From Halostagnicola sp. A-GB9-2 (GTDB taxonomy: Archaea > Halobacteriota > Halobacteria > Halobacteriales > Natrialbaceae), in NCBI RefSeq assembly GCF_030068615.1, contig NZ_JASJOC010000002.1, positions 543,764 through 607,763 on the forward strand: 64,000 nucleotides of DNA. Direction: 5' to 3'. The position numbers and the translations under genes are program-made. Numbering within the stretch: position 1 is the stretch's first letter; the number at the start of each line of letters is the position of its first letter. Of this stretch, positions 46,092-54,801 are shown piece by piece. The notes beneath the pieces are model-generated. The model ran no database searches and was not told where the DNA came from. It saw only the letters and a list, made by a program, of their open reading frames with translations.

Positions 46092-46319
46092 ATGAGTGGA
46101 CGACCGCTGGACGTCCTCGAGGCGTCACTCGACGAACGGGTTACAGTCCGATTGAAGAGCGGCGACGAGTACGTCGGCGACCTCACCGGCTATGACCAAC
46201 ACATGAACCTCGTCTTAGAAGACGTGACGATTCCCGTCGAAGACGAACTCGCAGAGGAAGCGCCGGGCGAAGACACAACCATTATACGCGGCGATAACGT
46301 CGTTTCGATCACTCCATGA
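46092..46319 (+). CDS. Archaeal Sm-like (Lsm) protein
   Basis: 75 residues, the normal size. Sm1 motif [42 protein letters not shown] (about 4-45) and Sm2 [15 protein letters not shown] near the end, with an acidic insertion between them, are clear. Archaeal Sm proteins form heptameric rings that bind U-rich RNA. The gene is followed, with a four-base ATGA overlap, by ribosomal protein L37e, an arrangement conserved in many archaea. Confidence 0.93.
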   Translation: MSGRPLDVLEASLDERVTVRLKSGDEYVGDLTGYDQHMNLVLEDVTIPVEDELAEEAPGEDTTIIRGDNVVSITP

Positions 46320-46492
46320 CTGGTGCAGGAACCCCGAGCCAAGGAAAGAAGAACAAGACGACACACGTCAAGTGCCGACGCTGTGGCAACAAATCGTACC
46401 ACGTGAAGAAAGGCGAATGCTCCTCGTGTGGCTTCGGCAAATCGGCCAAACGGCGAGGCTACGAGTGGCAGTCGAAGACCGGCGACAACTAA
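46316..46492 (+). CDS. rpl37e: 50S ribosomal protein L37e
   Basis: 58 residues. [20 protein letters not shown] begins a short basic protein with a four-Cys zinc finger ([20 protein letters not shown], Cys pairs about 12 residues apart) and a basic end ([20 protein letters not shown]). This is the universal archaeal/eukaryotic L37e of the large ribosomal subunit. Its ATG at 46316 overlaps the stop of the Sm gene, so the two are translated together. It is below the length at which simple gene searches would list it. Confidence 0.95.
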   Translation: MTGAGTPSQGKKNKTTHVKCRRCGNKSYHVKKGECSSCGFGKSAKRRGYEWQSKTGDN

Positions 46493-46614
46493 TTCTGCAG
46501 GTATTCGCGTCTGCCGTTCTCGAGACACCCAAAGTGAAATCTGTGTAGCCGGTCGAATCCGTGCGTAGCGAGGCCAATGGACAGTCCTTAGTTCTGGGCG
46601 ACGAACCGAACGGT

Positions 46615-47808
46615 ATGGAGACGACAGACGCCTTTCGCGGCCTCGAGTGTGTCGACTGCGAGGCGACGTTCGACGCCGAGGACGCGAGCCACGAGTGTCC
46701 GGAGTGTGGCGGGATTCTCGATCCGAGCTACGAGTACGGGGCGATCGACCTCGATCGAACGCAACTCGAGTCGCGGCCGTTCGACTCGCTGTGGCGGTAC
46801 GAGGAACTGTTGCCGTTCACGCGAGAGTCGGCCGTGACAATGGACGAGGGAACGACGCCGCTGGTCGAATGCGAAAAGCTGGCCGAGGAGTTGGGCGTCG
46901 GGCGAGTCCTGCTCAAAGACGAGGGCCGAAATCCGACGGGGACGTTCAAGGATCGGGGTCAGACCGTCGCCGTGACGGCCGCGACACAGCACGGGGCGAG
47001 CGACGTTGCACTGGCGACGGCGGGCAACGCCGGGCAGGCCGGAGCGGCCTACGCCGGACGGGCCGATATCGACTCGCACGTCTTCGTCCCCTCGCGCTCG
47101 AGTTTCACGAACAAGGCGATGATCAACGTCCACGGTGGCGACATGAACGTCGTCGGGGGTCGAATCGGAGACGCGGGCGCGGCCTTCGCGGAGGCGCTCG
47201 CGGAGAACGACGACTGGTACTCGCTCCAGACGTTCTCGACGCCCTATCGCCACGAGGGCAAGAAGACGATGTTCTACGAGATCGCAGAACAACTCGAGTG
47301 GGAGGTTCCCGACGCGATCGTTTATCCGACCGGCGGCGGCGTCGGCCTCGTCGGGATGTACAAAGCCGCACGGGAGTTCGAGCGACTCGGCATAACCGAC
47401 GAACTGCCGCGACTCTACGCCGCCCAAGCCGAGGGTTGTGCGCCCATCGTCGAGGCGTTCGAGAACGGACGCGACGTACACGAACCCGTCGAGCATCCCG
47501 ACACGATCTGCGGCGGAATCGAAATCCCCGATCCCGACGCGGGTCCGTGGATTCTCGAAGCGCTCCGGGAGACCGACGGCGGCGCGGTCGCCACCGACGA
47601 CGACGACATCCTCGAGGCGGCTATCGCCGTCGCGAAAGGCGAGGGACTCGAGATGGCACCCACCTGCGCCGCAGCCGCGAGCGGCGCGTGGGACCTTGCC
47701 GAAGACGGCGAGTTCGACGGCGACGAGACGATCGTGATCCTGAACACGGGGACCGGGAATAAGGAAGCCGACGTGTTGCGAAGTCATTTGATGGGTCACG
47801 GAATCTGA
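46615..47808 (+). CDS. thrC: Threonine synthase
   Basis: 397 residues from the ATG at 46615 (METTDAFRGLECVDCEATF). An N-terminal zinc ribbon (CVDCEATFDAEDASHECPECG) is common in archaeal ThrC; the PLP lysine is in GRNPTGTFKDRGQ (about 105), and YPTGGGVGLVGMYKA is the phosphate-binding loop. It converts O-phosphohomoserine to threonine. The family also includes related PLP enzymes such as cysteate synthase, but threonine synthase is the most likely role. Transcribed as a single gene. Confidence 0.88.
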   Translation: METTDAFRGLECVDCEATFDAEDASHECPECGGILDPSYEYGAIDLDRTQLESRPFDSLWRYEELLPFTRESAVTMDEGTTPLVECEKLAEELGVGRVLLKDEGRNPTGTFKDRGQTVAVTAATQHGASDVALATAGNAGQAGAAYAGRADIDSHVFVPSRSSFTNKAMINVHGGDMNVVGGRIGDAGAAFAEALAENDDWYSLQTFSTPYRHEGKKTMFYEIAEQLEWEVPDAIVYPTGGGVGLVGMYKAAREFERLGITDELPRLYAAQAEGCAPIVEAFENGRDVHEPVEHPDTICGGIEIPDPDAGPWILEALRETDGGAVATDDDDILEAAIAVAKGEGLEMAPTCAAAASGAWDLAEDGEFDGDETIVILNTGTGNKEADVLRSHLMGHGI

Positions 47809-47925
47809 CCGGCTCGGGGAGGAGCAAAGCGGCCCCTGAGTTGGCGAGCGATTAGAGGAAACTACATTGGTATCGTGGCCCATACCACGGCTACCGTTTT
47901 TGTGTCTCGATTCGTTGCAGTTCGC

Positions 47926-48675
47926 ATGGACGTTGACGAATACTTCGACGAGACAGCCGCGTTTTACGATGCCGTCTACGACGAGAGCGTCGACGGCGAT
48001 CTCGAGTTCTACCGAGATCTCGCGCGGGAAGCGGACGGTCCGGTGCTCGAGGTCGGCTGTGGTACGGGCAGGATCTACCTCGAACTGCTTCGCGACGGCG
48101 TTGACGCCGATGGAATCGACATCTCGAGTAGCATGCTCGAGATCCTTCGAGAAAACGCGGCCGAAGACGAACTCGATCCCACCGTTCGGGAAGTCGACGT
48201 CACTGCGTTCGAGGCCGATCGAGAGTACGCGCTCGTTATCGTCCCGTTCCGCACGTTCTTGCACGTCATCGAGATCGACGACCAACTCGAGGCGCTCGAG
48301 CGAATACACGACGCCCTCGCGCCCGGCGGCCGTCTCGTCCTCAACGCCTTCGTCCCGAGCTTCGAGGTGATCTGCGAACAGTACGGCACGTGGGAAGAAC
48401 GAACGCTCGAGATCGAGGGAGAGACGTACATGTACCGAACGAAGACCGAAGTTGTCAACGAGGTGGAACAGCTCGCTCATATTCGGACGGTGGTTCTCGA
48501 TCAATCTGGCGACAAACGCTTCCGGACGAATACACCGTTGAACCTGGTCTCGCGGCGAGAATTCGAGTTGCTTTTTCGGCTCTCGTCGTATTCATCGTGG
48601 CAGGGTTTCGGCGGCTTCGATTGGGACCCGATCGAAGACGCGAACCAGGAGATGGTCTGGATCGCCGAGAAGTAG
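47926..48675 (+). CDS. SAM-dependent methyltransferase
   Basis: 249 residues from the ATG at 47926 (MDVDEYFDETAAFYDAVYD); a GTG 17 codons upstream is an alternative. VLEVGCGTGRIYLELL (motif I, about 44-59), ADGIDISSSMLEIL (acidic loop) and HDALAPGGRLVLNAF (post-motif III) show a class I methyltransferase. The substrate is unknown. The C-terminal half (SRREFELLFRLSSYSSWQGFGGFDWDP) is typical of small-molecule methyltransferases. Confidence 0.85.
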   Translation: MDVDEYFDETAAFYDAVYDESVDGDLEFYRDLAREADGPVLEVGCGTGRIYLELLRDGVDADGIDISSSMLEILRENAAEDELDPTVREVDVTAFEADREYALVIVPFRTFLHVIEIDDQLEALERIHDALAPGGRLVLNAFVPSFEVICEQYGTWEERTLEIEGETYMYRTKTEVVNEVEQLAHIRTVVLDQSGDKRFRTNTPLNLVSRREFELLFRLSSYSSWQGFGGFDWDPIEDANQEMVWIAEK

Positions 48676-48817
48676 GCACCTCCTGGACGGGTGGAAAAAG
48701 CGGCCGGCGCTCTTTCGATCTCATGTGGACTAGTCACATGGGGACAACCGGCAGACTGCACGCTATTTCGAGAGCGATTTATCCGCCGAGCGTGTTCGAC
48801 TCGAGGAGGCCCAGTCG

Positions 48818-49591
48818 ATGTCTACTGATCCGGATACAGACGAGTCATCCCCTCCAGAACCGAGCGAGACCGTCAGCGAGCGGTCAGCATCCGAGGTCGA
48901 CACCGACTCCGTGACGTTCAGCAGGGAGGGAATCCGCATCGGATTTCTTACGTGCGCTCCGATCGCGATCGGCGTCGCGGGCTACGGCGTTGCGTTCGGC
49001 GTGCTCGCCCGACAGTCGGGGTTAAGCGTCGCCGAGGCCGCGTTGATGAGCGCGGTCGTGTTAGCCGGTGCATCCCAGATCGTCGCAGTCGAACTCTGGG
49101 CGGATCCGATTCCGATCGCGACGGTCGTCTTCGCGACGTTCGCGATCAACCTTCGGTACTCGTTAATGGGAGCGGCGTTGGAGCCGTGGTTTCGCCACCT
49201 CACTTCGAAGCAGGTCTACGGTAGCCTGTTTTTTATGGTCGACGAAAACTGGGCGCTGACGATGCGCGAGTTCAAATCCGGGGGGAGCCTCGGCGCATTT
49301 CTCCTCGGGAGCGGCATCGTTCTGTGGTTGTTCTGGGTCGCCTCGACGATTCTGGGCGCGACCGTCGGCGGCGCGATCGGCGAGCCCGAACAGTACGGCT
49401 TCGATTTCATCCTCGCGGCTGTCTTCGTCGCCCTCGCGGTCGAACTCTGGGACGGTTCGTCGACGCTCCTCCCGTGGCTCGTCGCACTCGGAACCGCGAT
49501 CGCCGCCGCGAACGTCTTTCCCGGACAATGGTACATCCTCATCGGCGGGATCGCAGCGGCTCTCGTGGAGGTGATTCGCCATGATGGGTGA
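48818..49591 (+). CDS. azlC: AzlC-family branched-chain amino acid exporter subunit
   Basis: 257 residues. After an acidic N-terminal tail of about 35 residues come seven or so membrane helices; TCAPIAIGVAGYGVAFGVLARQSGLSVAEAALMSAVVLAGASQIVAVELW and FAINLRYSLMGAALEPWFRHL are AzlC signatures. AzlC works with the small AzlD to export branched-chain or other amino acids. Its end overlaps the azlD start by 11 bases. No leucine-responsive regulator is adjacent. Confidence 0.9.
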   Translation: MSTDPDTDESSPPEPSETVSERSASEVDTDSVTFSREGIRIGFLTCAPIAIGVAGYGVAFGVLARQSGLSVAEAALMSAVVLAGASQIVAVELWADPIPIATVVFATFAINLRYSLMGAALEPWFRHLTSKQVYGSLFFMVDENWALTMREFKSGGSLGAFLLGSGIVLWLFWVASTILGATVGGAIGEPEQYGFDFILAAVFVALAVELWDGSSTLLPWLVALGTAIAAANVFPGQWYILIGGIAAALVEVIRHDG

Positions 49592-49901
49592 GGAATTCCT
49601 CTCCCTCGAGCCGATCGTCGTCGCAGTTATCCTCGCGATGGCGGCCGCCACGATCGTCACGAAGGTCGGCGGGTTGTGGCTCCTGAGTCGATTCGACGTG
49701 AGCGACCGGGTCGAAGCGGGATTATCGGTGCTCCCCGGCGCGATCGTGGTCGCACTCCTCGGGCCCGAACTCGCGAAAGGGGGTCCCGCGGAGTGGGGGG
49801 CCGCCGCCGTCGTCGTGCTGGTCATGTGGCGAACGGAGAATATCCTGCTGGCCCTCGTTGCCGGGGTTATCGCCGTCGTCGCGTTCCGGTCGATCGGGTG
49901 A
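49581..49901 (+). CDS. azlD: AzlD-family transporter subunit
   Basis: 106 residues (ATG at 49581, with a second ATG one codon later). Four membrane helices; [50 protein letters not shown] is the AzlD region. Small partner of the overlapping AzlC protein; the two form an amino-acid export complex. Co-translated with azlC. Confidence 0.88.
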   Translation: MMGEEFLSLEPIVVAVILAMAAATIVTKVGGLWLLSRFDVSDRVEAGLSVLPGAIVVALLGPELAKGGPAEWGAAAVVVLVMWRTENILLALVAGVIAVVAFRSIG

Positions 49902-50023
49902 CGCTTGTCGCCGTTGTCACGATCGGTGTCGACGCCCGACGGTCGCAAATTACTCGATTCGACCGTTCTTCGAGAAAGCGCCGATTCGCAGGGCTTTTGC
50001 TCGTTGTCGGGAAACGGAGCGGT

Positions 50024-50725
50024 ATGACTGCGCCCTGGGCGGACTGGAACCACATCCTCAAGATCGATCCCGACAAGGATCTTCCCGAGGGTGTCACCTA
50101 CGGCGATCTCTGTGCAACCGGGACCGACGCCATCGAAGTCGGCGGTACGATGGGAATTACTGAAGAGAACATGAGCGCCGTTATCGAAGCCTGTGCCGAA
50201 CACGACGTCGCGCTCTATCAAGAGCCCTCGAGCCCCGATGTCGTCGTCGAGGACGACGCGCTGGACGGCTACCTCATCCCGACCGTTTTCAACGCCGGTT
50301 CTCCGTTCTGGATCACCGGTGCCCACAAGGAGTGGGTTCGCCTGGACACCGATCTCGACTGGGAAAAAACGGCGACGGAGGCCTACATCGTCTTGAACCC
50401 CGATGCGGACGTCGCGACCTACACGGAAGCAGACTGTGATCTTTCGGCGGAAGACGTCGCCTCCTACGCGGAGGTCGCCGAGCGAATGTTCGGACAGGAA
50501 ATCGTCTATCTCGAGTACTCGGGAACCTTCGGCGAGCCGTCGATCGTCGAAGCGGCGGCTGAGGCGGTTGATGAGTCGACGCTCTTCTACGGCGGCGGAA
50601 TCGACGGCTACGATTCTGCACACCGTATGGCGTCACACGCCGATGTCGTTGTGGTCGGCAACCTCGCCCACGAGGCGAGCGTCGAGGCGGTTCGTGAAAC
50701 CGTCGAAGCCGCTAACGACGCGTAG
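50024..50725 (+). CDS. Geranylgeranylglyceryl phosphate synthase
   Basis: 233 residues from the ATG at 50024 ([23 protein letters not shown]). Phosphate-binding and prenyl-site motifs: [35 protein letters not shown] and [17 protein letters not shown] near the end form the TIM-barrel GGGPS pattern. It joins geranylgeranyl diphosphate to sn-glycerol-1-phosphate, the first committed step of archaeal ether lipids. The adjacent genes are unrelated; the geranylgeranyl reductase-family gene at 8709-10079 acts later in lipid pathways, but this is not a cluster. Confidence 0.92.
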   Translation: MTAPWADWNHILKIDPDKDLPEGVTYGDLCATGTDAIEVGGTMGITEENMSAVIEACAEHDVALYQEPSSPDVVVEDDALDGYLIPTVFNAGSPFWITGAHKEWVRLDTDLDWEKTATEAYIVLNPDADVATYTEADCDLSAEDVASYAEVAERMFGQEIVYLEYSGTFGEPSIVEAAAEAVDESTLFYGGGIDGYDSAHRMASHADVVVVGNLAHEASVEAVRETVEAANDA

Positions 50726-50849
50726 CTCAGGTGCGAGGGAGTAACACCACGGGTATCCGGTCGGTACGGGGTGTTGTACTTACACCGAATCGGCTGGAAA
50801 AAGTATCAGTGGCCTAAACTGTTTTGCGTGTCGGCCGGAGATGTGCAGT

Positions 50850-51500
50850 ATGAGTCTCCTCGCCGAATTCGAAGTTTCGTCCCCAGACCTTACCCTGGGG
50901 CCGACGCTCGAGTCGGTCCCGTCGCTCGATGTCGAACTCGAGCGTCAGTACGCGCTCGAACCGGATCAGCCGATCCTGTTCTGTTGGATCCGATTCTCGG
51001 ACGAGACGGACGTCGACCGAATGCTCGAGCAGGATCGAACGATCGCACAATTCTCCCAGCTCGAACGAACCGGTGGACGGGACTTGTACCGGCTCAAACG
51101 TAGTCGTGCGGAGCAAACGAAGGTCATCGAAAGCTATCGGCGCTGGGTGTCACTCGGTGCGGAGTTACTCACCGGTCAGACGATGGATGGCCGCTGGGAG
51201 TTCGAGATGCGGTTTCCGGACCGAGACTCGTTCACCGAGTATCACGAGTTTCTCGAGCGCCACGGCGTCGAGTTCGACCTGCAACGAATATTCGACGGTG
51301 AACGGAGACGCGATACCGAGACGATCCTGACTCGCTCACAGCGAGAGGCGCTGACGCTCGCGAACGAGTACGGGTTCTTTTCGGTTCCTCGCGAAGCGAC
51401 GTTGAGCGATATCGCCGGCGCACTTGATATCTCGGATCAAGCCGTGAGCGAGCGAATTCGTCGGGGACAGGCACGGCTGATCGAGGAGTACCTCGTTTAG
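50850..51500 (+). CDS. Bacterio-opsin activator-type HTH regulator
   Basis: 216 residues from the ATG at 50850 (MSLLAEFEVSSPDL, the usual start of this family; another ATG lies three codons upstream). The last 55 residues contain HTH_10: LTLANEYGFFSVPREATLSDIAGALDISDQAVSERIRRGQARLI. The N-terminal part is the Bat-associated sensory region without PAS or GAF. Such regulators are among the most numerous in haloarchaea; the target is unknown. Transcribed as a single gene. Confidence 0.9.
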   Translation: MSLLAEFEVSSPDLTLGPTLESVPSLDVELERQYALEPDQPILFCWIRFSDETDVDRMLEQDRTIAQFSQLERTGGRDLYRLKRSRAEQTKVIESYRRWVSLGAELLTGQTMDGRWEFEMRFPDRDSFTEYHEFLERHGVEFDLQRIFDGERRRDTETILTRSQREALTLANEYGFFSVPREATLSDIAGALDISDQAVSERIRRGQARLIEEYLV

Positions 51501-51527
51501 CGCGGTGAGATACCGGAATTTCGCCGA

Positions 51528-52415
51528 TCACTCGAGCACGGCGTCCCGAAGCGCTGGAAGCGCTGTCGTCACGTCCGCTCGACAGACGACCGTCGCAGCG
51601 TCGTCACACGGCGTCGACTCGAGGTTGACGATACCGAGCGTTCCGCCGGTCGAGGCCGCAGTCTGTGGTAACGACGCCGCCGGTTCGACGACCAGTGAGG
51701 AGCCGATAGCGAGGAATACGTCGCTGTCGCGGGCCAGCGACCGAGCGCGCTGGATCGCTGGCCCAGGAAGTTGCTCGCCGAAGAGGACGACGTCGGGCTT
51801 GTAGGTCCCGCCGCAGTCGCAGGTCGGGGGCAGTTCGCCGTCGTCGACCCGCTCGAAGGCGACTTCGGCGTCGATACGACGACCGCACATCGTACAGGCC
51901 GCACGCTGAGCGTTGCCATGGAGTTCGATCAGCGTCGTCTCCCCACCGTGCTCACCAGGATCGTCGTTTCCACCGACCGTTTCGTCGCAGTCGCCGTTGC
52001 CCTCCTCGGGATCTCCGCTTTCCTCGTCCGTCGCGTCCGCCGGAGCCTCGTCGGTCGCGTCCGTCGGGGATCCGACCGCGCGGAGGGCACGCTCGTGTAA
52101 CCCGTCCGTGTTCTGGGTGAGGATCGCGTCGAGATACCCTTCCTCGCCGAGTTCCGCCAGCGCCTCGTGTGCCACGTTTGGTTCGTAGCCGTCGCCGAAC
52201 ATCGCAACCTGTAACTCGAGACGATCTTCCCAGAATCCGGCCGGATCGCGTCGAAACCGCCCGTAGGTGAACTGACCTTCGTCGAAGTGCTCCCAGACGC
52301 CGCCGTCGCCCCGGAACGTCGGGACACCAGAGGGTGCAGAGATTCCTGCACCGGTCAAGGCGACGACCGTCGCATCCCGTTCGATTTCGTCAGCGAGTCG
52401 CTCGAGGTCGTTCAT
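51528..52415 (-). CDS. Sirtuin (NAD-dependent protein deacylase) with acidic insert
   Basis: 295 residues from the ATG at 52415. NAD-binding VALTGAGISAPSGVPTFRG (about 18-36), TQNTDGLHERA (about 100-110), the catalytic His in LIELHGN (about 166), zinc Cys in CTMCG and CDCGG, and IGSSLVVEPAASLP make a complete sirtuin. Between the TQNTDGLH helix and the catalytic His an insertion of about 45 residues (about 115-160) is rich in Asp, Glu, Gly, Thr and Ser, probably disordered. It deacylates protein lysines with NAD; targets are unknown. Confidence 0.92.
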   Translation of the reverse strand: MNDLERLADEIERDATVVALTGAGISAPSGVPTFRGDGGVWEHFDEGQFTYGRFRRDPAGFWEDRLELQVAMFGDGYEPNVAHEALAELGEEGYLDAILTQNTDGLHERALRAVGSPTDATDEAPADATDEESGDPEEGNGDCDETVGGNDDPGEHGGETTLIELHGNAQRAACTMCGRRIDAEVAFERVDDGELPPTCDCGGTYKPDVVLFGEQLPGPAIQRARSLARDSDVFLAIGSSLVVEPAASLPQTAASTGGTLGIVNLESTPCDDAATVVCRADVTTALPALRDAVLE

Positions 52416-52517
52416 GTTCGATAGTCGTACCGAACTGTGAAAGTTGGTCGGCCGATACCAGCAAGCGGTTGGCGGCAGAAAATACACATACACAGAATAG
52501 AAATGATAGATACACAG

Positions 52518-52838
52518 ATGGAGAGCAAAACCGTCTGTCTCAAACACGAAACCTATCGTCGTCTTACTCGAGAAAAGCGGGACGACGAAAGTTTTAGTGA
52601 CGCGATCGATCGGTTTCTCACGACAGACGACGGCAATCCGCTCCGAGAACTGATCGGATTCGTCGACGAGGAAAGTCATCGGGCGATCGAAGAACGGCGA
52701 CGCCTTCGTGAACGCAGAGCGACAATCGGCGCAGTCGACGTCATGATTGCGGGGACGGCGATCGAAGCAAACAAGCCGGTTGTCACCCGGAACGTCGGGG
52801 AATTTCAACGAACCAGCGCTTCAGTGACGCCGTATTGA
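52518..52838 (+). CDS. VapB antitoxin fused to a VapC remnant
   Basis: 106 residues from the ATG at 52518 (an ATG five codons upstream is possible). Residues 1-68 ([31 protein letters not shown]) are a haloarchaeal VapB-type antitoxin with RHH/DNA-binding character. Residues about 69-106 ([20 protein letters not shown], then [10 protein letters not shown] and an end in TPY) match the C-terminal third of a PIN-domain VapC toxin, keeping one Asp and Glu in place of the last Asp of the usual metal site. The N-terminal two thirds of the toxin are absent, so this is an in-frame fusion left by a deletion; the toxin is surely inactive. Whether the antitoxin part still represses is unknown. Confidence 0.75.
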   Translation: MESKTVCLKHETYRRLTREKRDDESFSDAIDRFLTTDDGNPLRELIGFVDEESHRAIEERRRLRERRATIGAVDVMIAGTAIEANKPVVTRNVGEFQRTSASVTPY

Positions 52839-52880
52839 TTCTCGTATCGGTATTTCTCCCTCGATCGCGAACGATGGCGC

Positions 52881-52885
52881 TTAAG
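52881..52885 (+). promoter_or_regulatory. TATA-like element of aspS
   Basis: TTAAG centred about 27 bases before the ATG at 52910; supports that start and a leaderless mRNA. Confidence 0.5.
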
Positions 52886-52909
52886 TTTCGGCTCCGAGAA
52901 TCGGTGGGT

Positions 52910-54214
52910 ATGCAGGACAGAACCTACACTGCCGACGCCGAGCCAGGTGACGACGTTACTGTCGCCGGCTGGGTCCACGAGATCCGAGATCTCGGCGGAA
53001 TTGCCTTCTTGATCCTTCGGGATGCGACCGGAAAGATCCAGATCAAGTTCGAGAAAGATGAAATGGACGAGGACCTCGTCGAGACGGGCCTGGGCGTCGC
53101 TCGAGAGAGCGTCGTCGAGGTCTCCGGTGCTGTCGAAGAAGAGCCGCGCGCGCCGACGGGCGTCGAAGTGACGCCCGAGTCGCTCGAGGTCGTTTCGGCC
53201 GCGGATCCGGAGCTTCCGCTCGATCCGTCGGGGAAGGTCGACGCCGAAATGTCGACCCGACTCGACAACAGGACCCTCGACCTGCGCAAAGACGAGGTGC
53301 AGGCAGTCTTCGAGATTCGCGCGGAGATCCTCCGTGCGACGCGCGAGCAGTTCCGCGAGTTCGACGCGACGGAGATCACTACGCCGAAAATCGTCGCGAC
53401 GGGAACGGAAGGCGGCACCGAGCTCTTCCCGATCACGTACTTCGGCGAAGAGGCCTTTATGAACCAGTCGCCGCAGCTGTTCAAACAGCTCATCGCTGGC
53501 TCCAACGTCGAGCGCGTCTTCGAGATCGGTCCGATCTTCCGCGCCGAAGAGCACAACACGCCGCGGCACCTGAACGAAGCGACCTCGATCGACTTCGAGG
53601 GCGCGTTCTGCGACCAGAACGACGCGATGGACGTCGTCGAGGGCGTCGTCAAGGCGGCCTACGAAGCGATTGCAGAAAATTGTCAGGACGAACTCGAGGC
53701 GCTCGGTCTCGAAGACGAATTCGGTCTCTCTGACGACGCGTTCCCGCGCATCAGCTACGAGGACGCGATCGAACGGATCAACGCGACGGGCGAACTGGAC
53801 GAGCAACTCGTCTGGGGCGACGACCTCTCGACGGCGGCCGAGGAGGCCCTCGGCGACGACGTCGGCGGTCACTACTTCATCACTGACTGGCCGAGCGAGA
53901 TCAAGCCGTTCTACATCAAAGACCACGACGACGATCCGCAGCTCTCGACCGGTTTCGACCTGATGCATCCGCGGATGGAACTCGTCTCCGGCGGTCAGCG
54001 CGAACACCGACACGAAAACCTCATCGAAGGCTTCGAACAGCAGGGACTCGACCCCGACCAGTTCGAGTACTACACGAAGATGTTCAAGTACGGCATGCCG
54101 CCCCACGCCGGCTTCGGCCTCGGCGGCGAGCGGCTGGTCATGACGATTCTGGGCCTCGAGAACATTCGAGAGGCTGTTCTCTTCCCGAGAGACCGGCAGC
54201 GACTCTCGCCGTAG
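52910..54214 (+). CDS. aspS: Aspartyl-tRNA synthetase (probably Asp/Asn non-discriminating)
   Basis: 434 residues from the ATG at 52910 ([22 protein letters not shown]). An OB-fold anticodon domain (about 15-105) is followed by the class II catalytic core: motif 2 [19 protein letters not shown] and motif 3 [28 protein letters not shown]. The archaeal length and features fit. It ends normally (RQRLSP), but the DNA for this ending is part of a perfect 155-bp unit repeated in tandem straight after the stop. Archaeal AspRS often also charges tRNA-Asn when GatCAB is present; that is family knowledge. Confidence 0.95.
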   Translation: MQDRTYTADAEPGDDVTVAGWVHEIRDLGGIAFLILRDATGKIQIKFEKDEMDEDLVETGLGVARESVVEVSGAVEEEPRAPTGVEVTPESLEVVSAADPELPLDPSGKVDAEMSTRLDNRTLDLRKDEVQAVFEIRAEILRATREQFREFDATEITTPKIVATGTEGGTELFPITYFGEEAFMNQSPQLFKQLIAGSNVERVFEIGPIFRAEEHNTPRHLNEATSIDFEGAFCDQNDAMDVVEGVVKAAYEAIAENCQDELEALGLEDEFGLSDDAFPRISYEDAIERINATGELDEQLVWGDDLSTAAEEALGDDVGGHYFITDWPSEIKPFYIKDHDDDPQLSTGFDLMHPRMELVSGGQREHRHENLIEGFEQQGLDPDQFEYYTKMFKYGMPPHAGFGLGGERLVMTILGLENIREAVLFPRDRQRLSP

Positions 54215-54530
54215 GCGAGGTCGCTGTTCGTCGATCGGGAGCAGGGAGGAGCCCTGCTCCGACCGTGTTCCCGAGAGATCGCCAACGTCTGAGCCCGTAG
54301 CGAAGACGTTGGGAGCCAGCGAGGCGAACGAAGTGAGTGTCGCCGGACCGGCAGCGACTCTCGCCGTAGGCGAGGTCGCTGTTCGTCGATCGGGAGCAGG
54401 GAGGAGCCCTGCTCCGACCGTGTTCCCGAGAGATCGCCAACGTCTGAGCCCGTAGCGAAGACGTTGGGAGCCAGCGAGGCGAACGAAGTGAGTGTCGCCG
54501 GACCGGCAGCGACTCTCGCCGTAGGCGAGG
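54191..54530. repeat. Perfect 155-bp tandem duplication at the aspS 3' end
   Basis: Copy 1 is 54191-54345 and copy 2 is 54346-54500; by eye they are identical. A partial third copy (54501-54530) covers the first 30 bases. Copy 1 begins in the last 24 bases of aspS, so the bases for its terminal residues and stop are repeated twice more. Each unit holds several inverted repeats (see separate entry). Perfect identity means the duplication is recent or kept identical. Confidence 0.9.
54205..54344. repeat. Stem-loop series within the 155-bp unit
   Basis: Copy 1 contains: CTCGCC (54205-54210) / GGCGAG (54214-54219), across the aspS stop codon; GGAGCAGGG (54238-54246) / CCCTGCTCC (54252-54260), loop AGGAG; CCAACGTCT (54282-54290) / AGACGTTGG (54304-54312); GGCGA (54323-54327) / TCGCC (54340-54344). 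The same set recurs 155 bases later. If transcribed these could form a structured 3' region. Confidence 0.75.
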
Positions 54531-54801
54531 ACGCGACCGATAGGAGCGTCCTCGAAAACGCGAGCGGGAGCGAAACGACAGCGAGGGGCGACAGCGCAAC
54601 TGTCGAAGATTCGGTCGCAGTCTTACAACGCTTGAGCGCACGTTCTGGCGGGTAAAACAGGAGCCTGTCGCCGCCCCGAAACTCTTCGAAGAGCTTCGGA
54701 ATCGTCGACAGTGAACAATCAGTGACGGCGGGTCGATACCGTCTCGAGGTGCCGATGGTGATCGGCAACGCGTCGGGAACTGGTTCGATCGAATCGCCGG
54801 A
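54215..54801. other. Non-coding 3' region of aspS with repeats
   Basis: 587 bases between the aspS stop and the end of the lipase-like gene on the opposite strand. The first 316 bases are the tandem units described. From 54531 to 54801 no gene, RNA or clear repeat was recognised; short frames on both strands look spurious, being out of phase with the GC-rich third-position bias. Confidence 0.6.

Noticed and set aside
46588..48504. A 638-codon open frame antisense to thrC and the methyltransferase gene
   Set aside because: It lies opposite two clear genes and is rich in Val, Arg, Leu and Asp as expected from reading the complement of GAC/GAG-rich haloarchaeal codons; no domain is visible.
52805..54106. 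A 433-codon frame antisense to aspS
   Set aside because: Same complement effect; aspS is certain on the plus strand.
54464..54655. A 63-codon frame over the end of the tandem repeat
   Set aside because: It runs through the repeat unit and its flank by chance; the protein has no family features.
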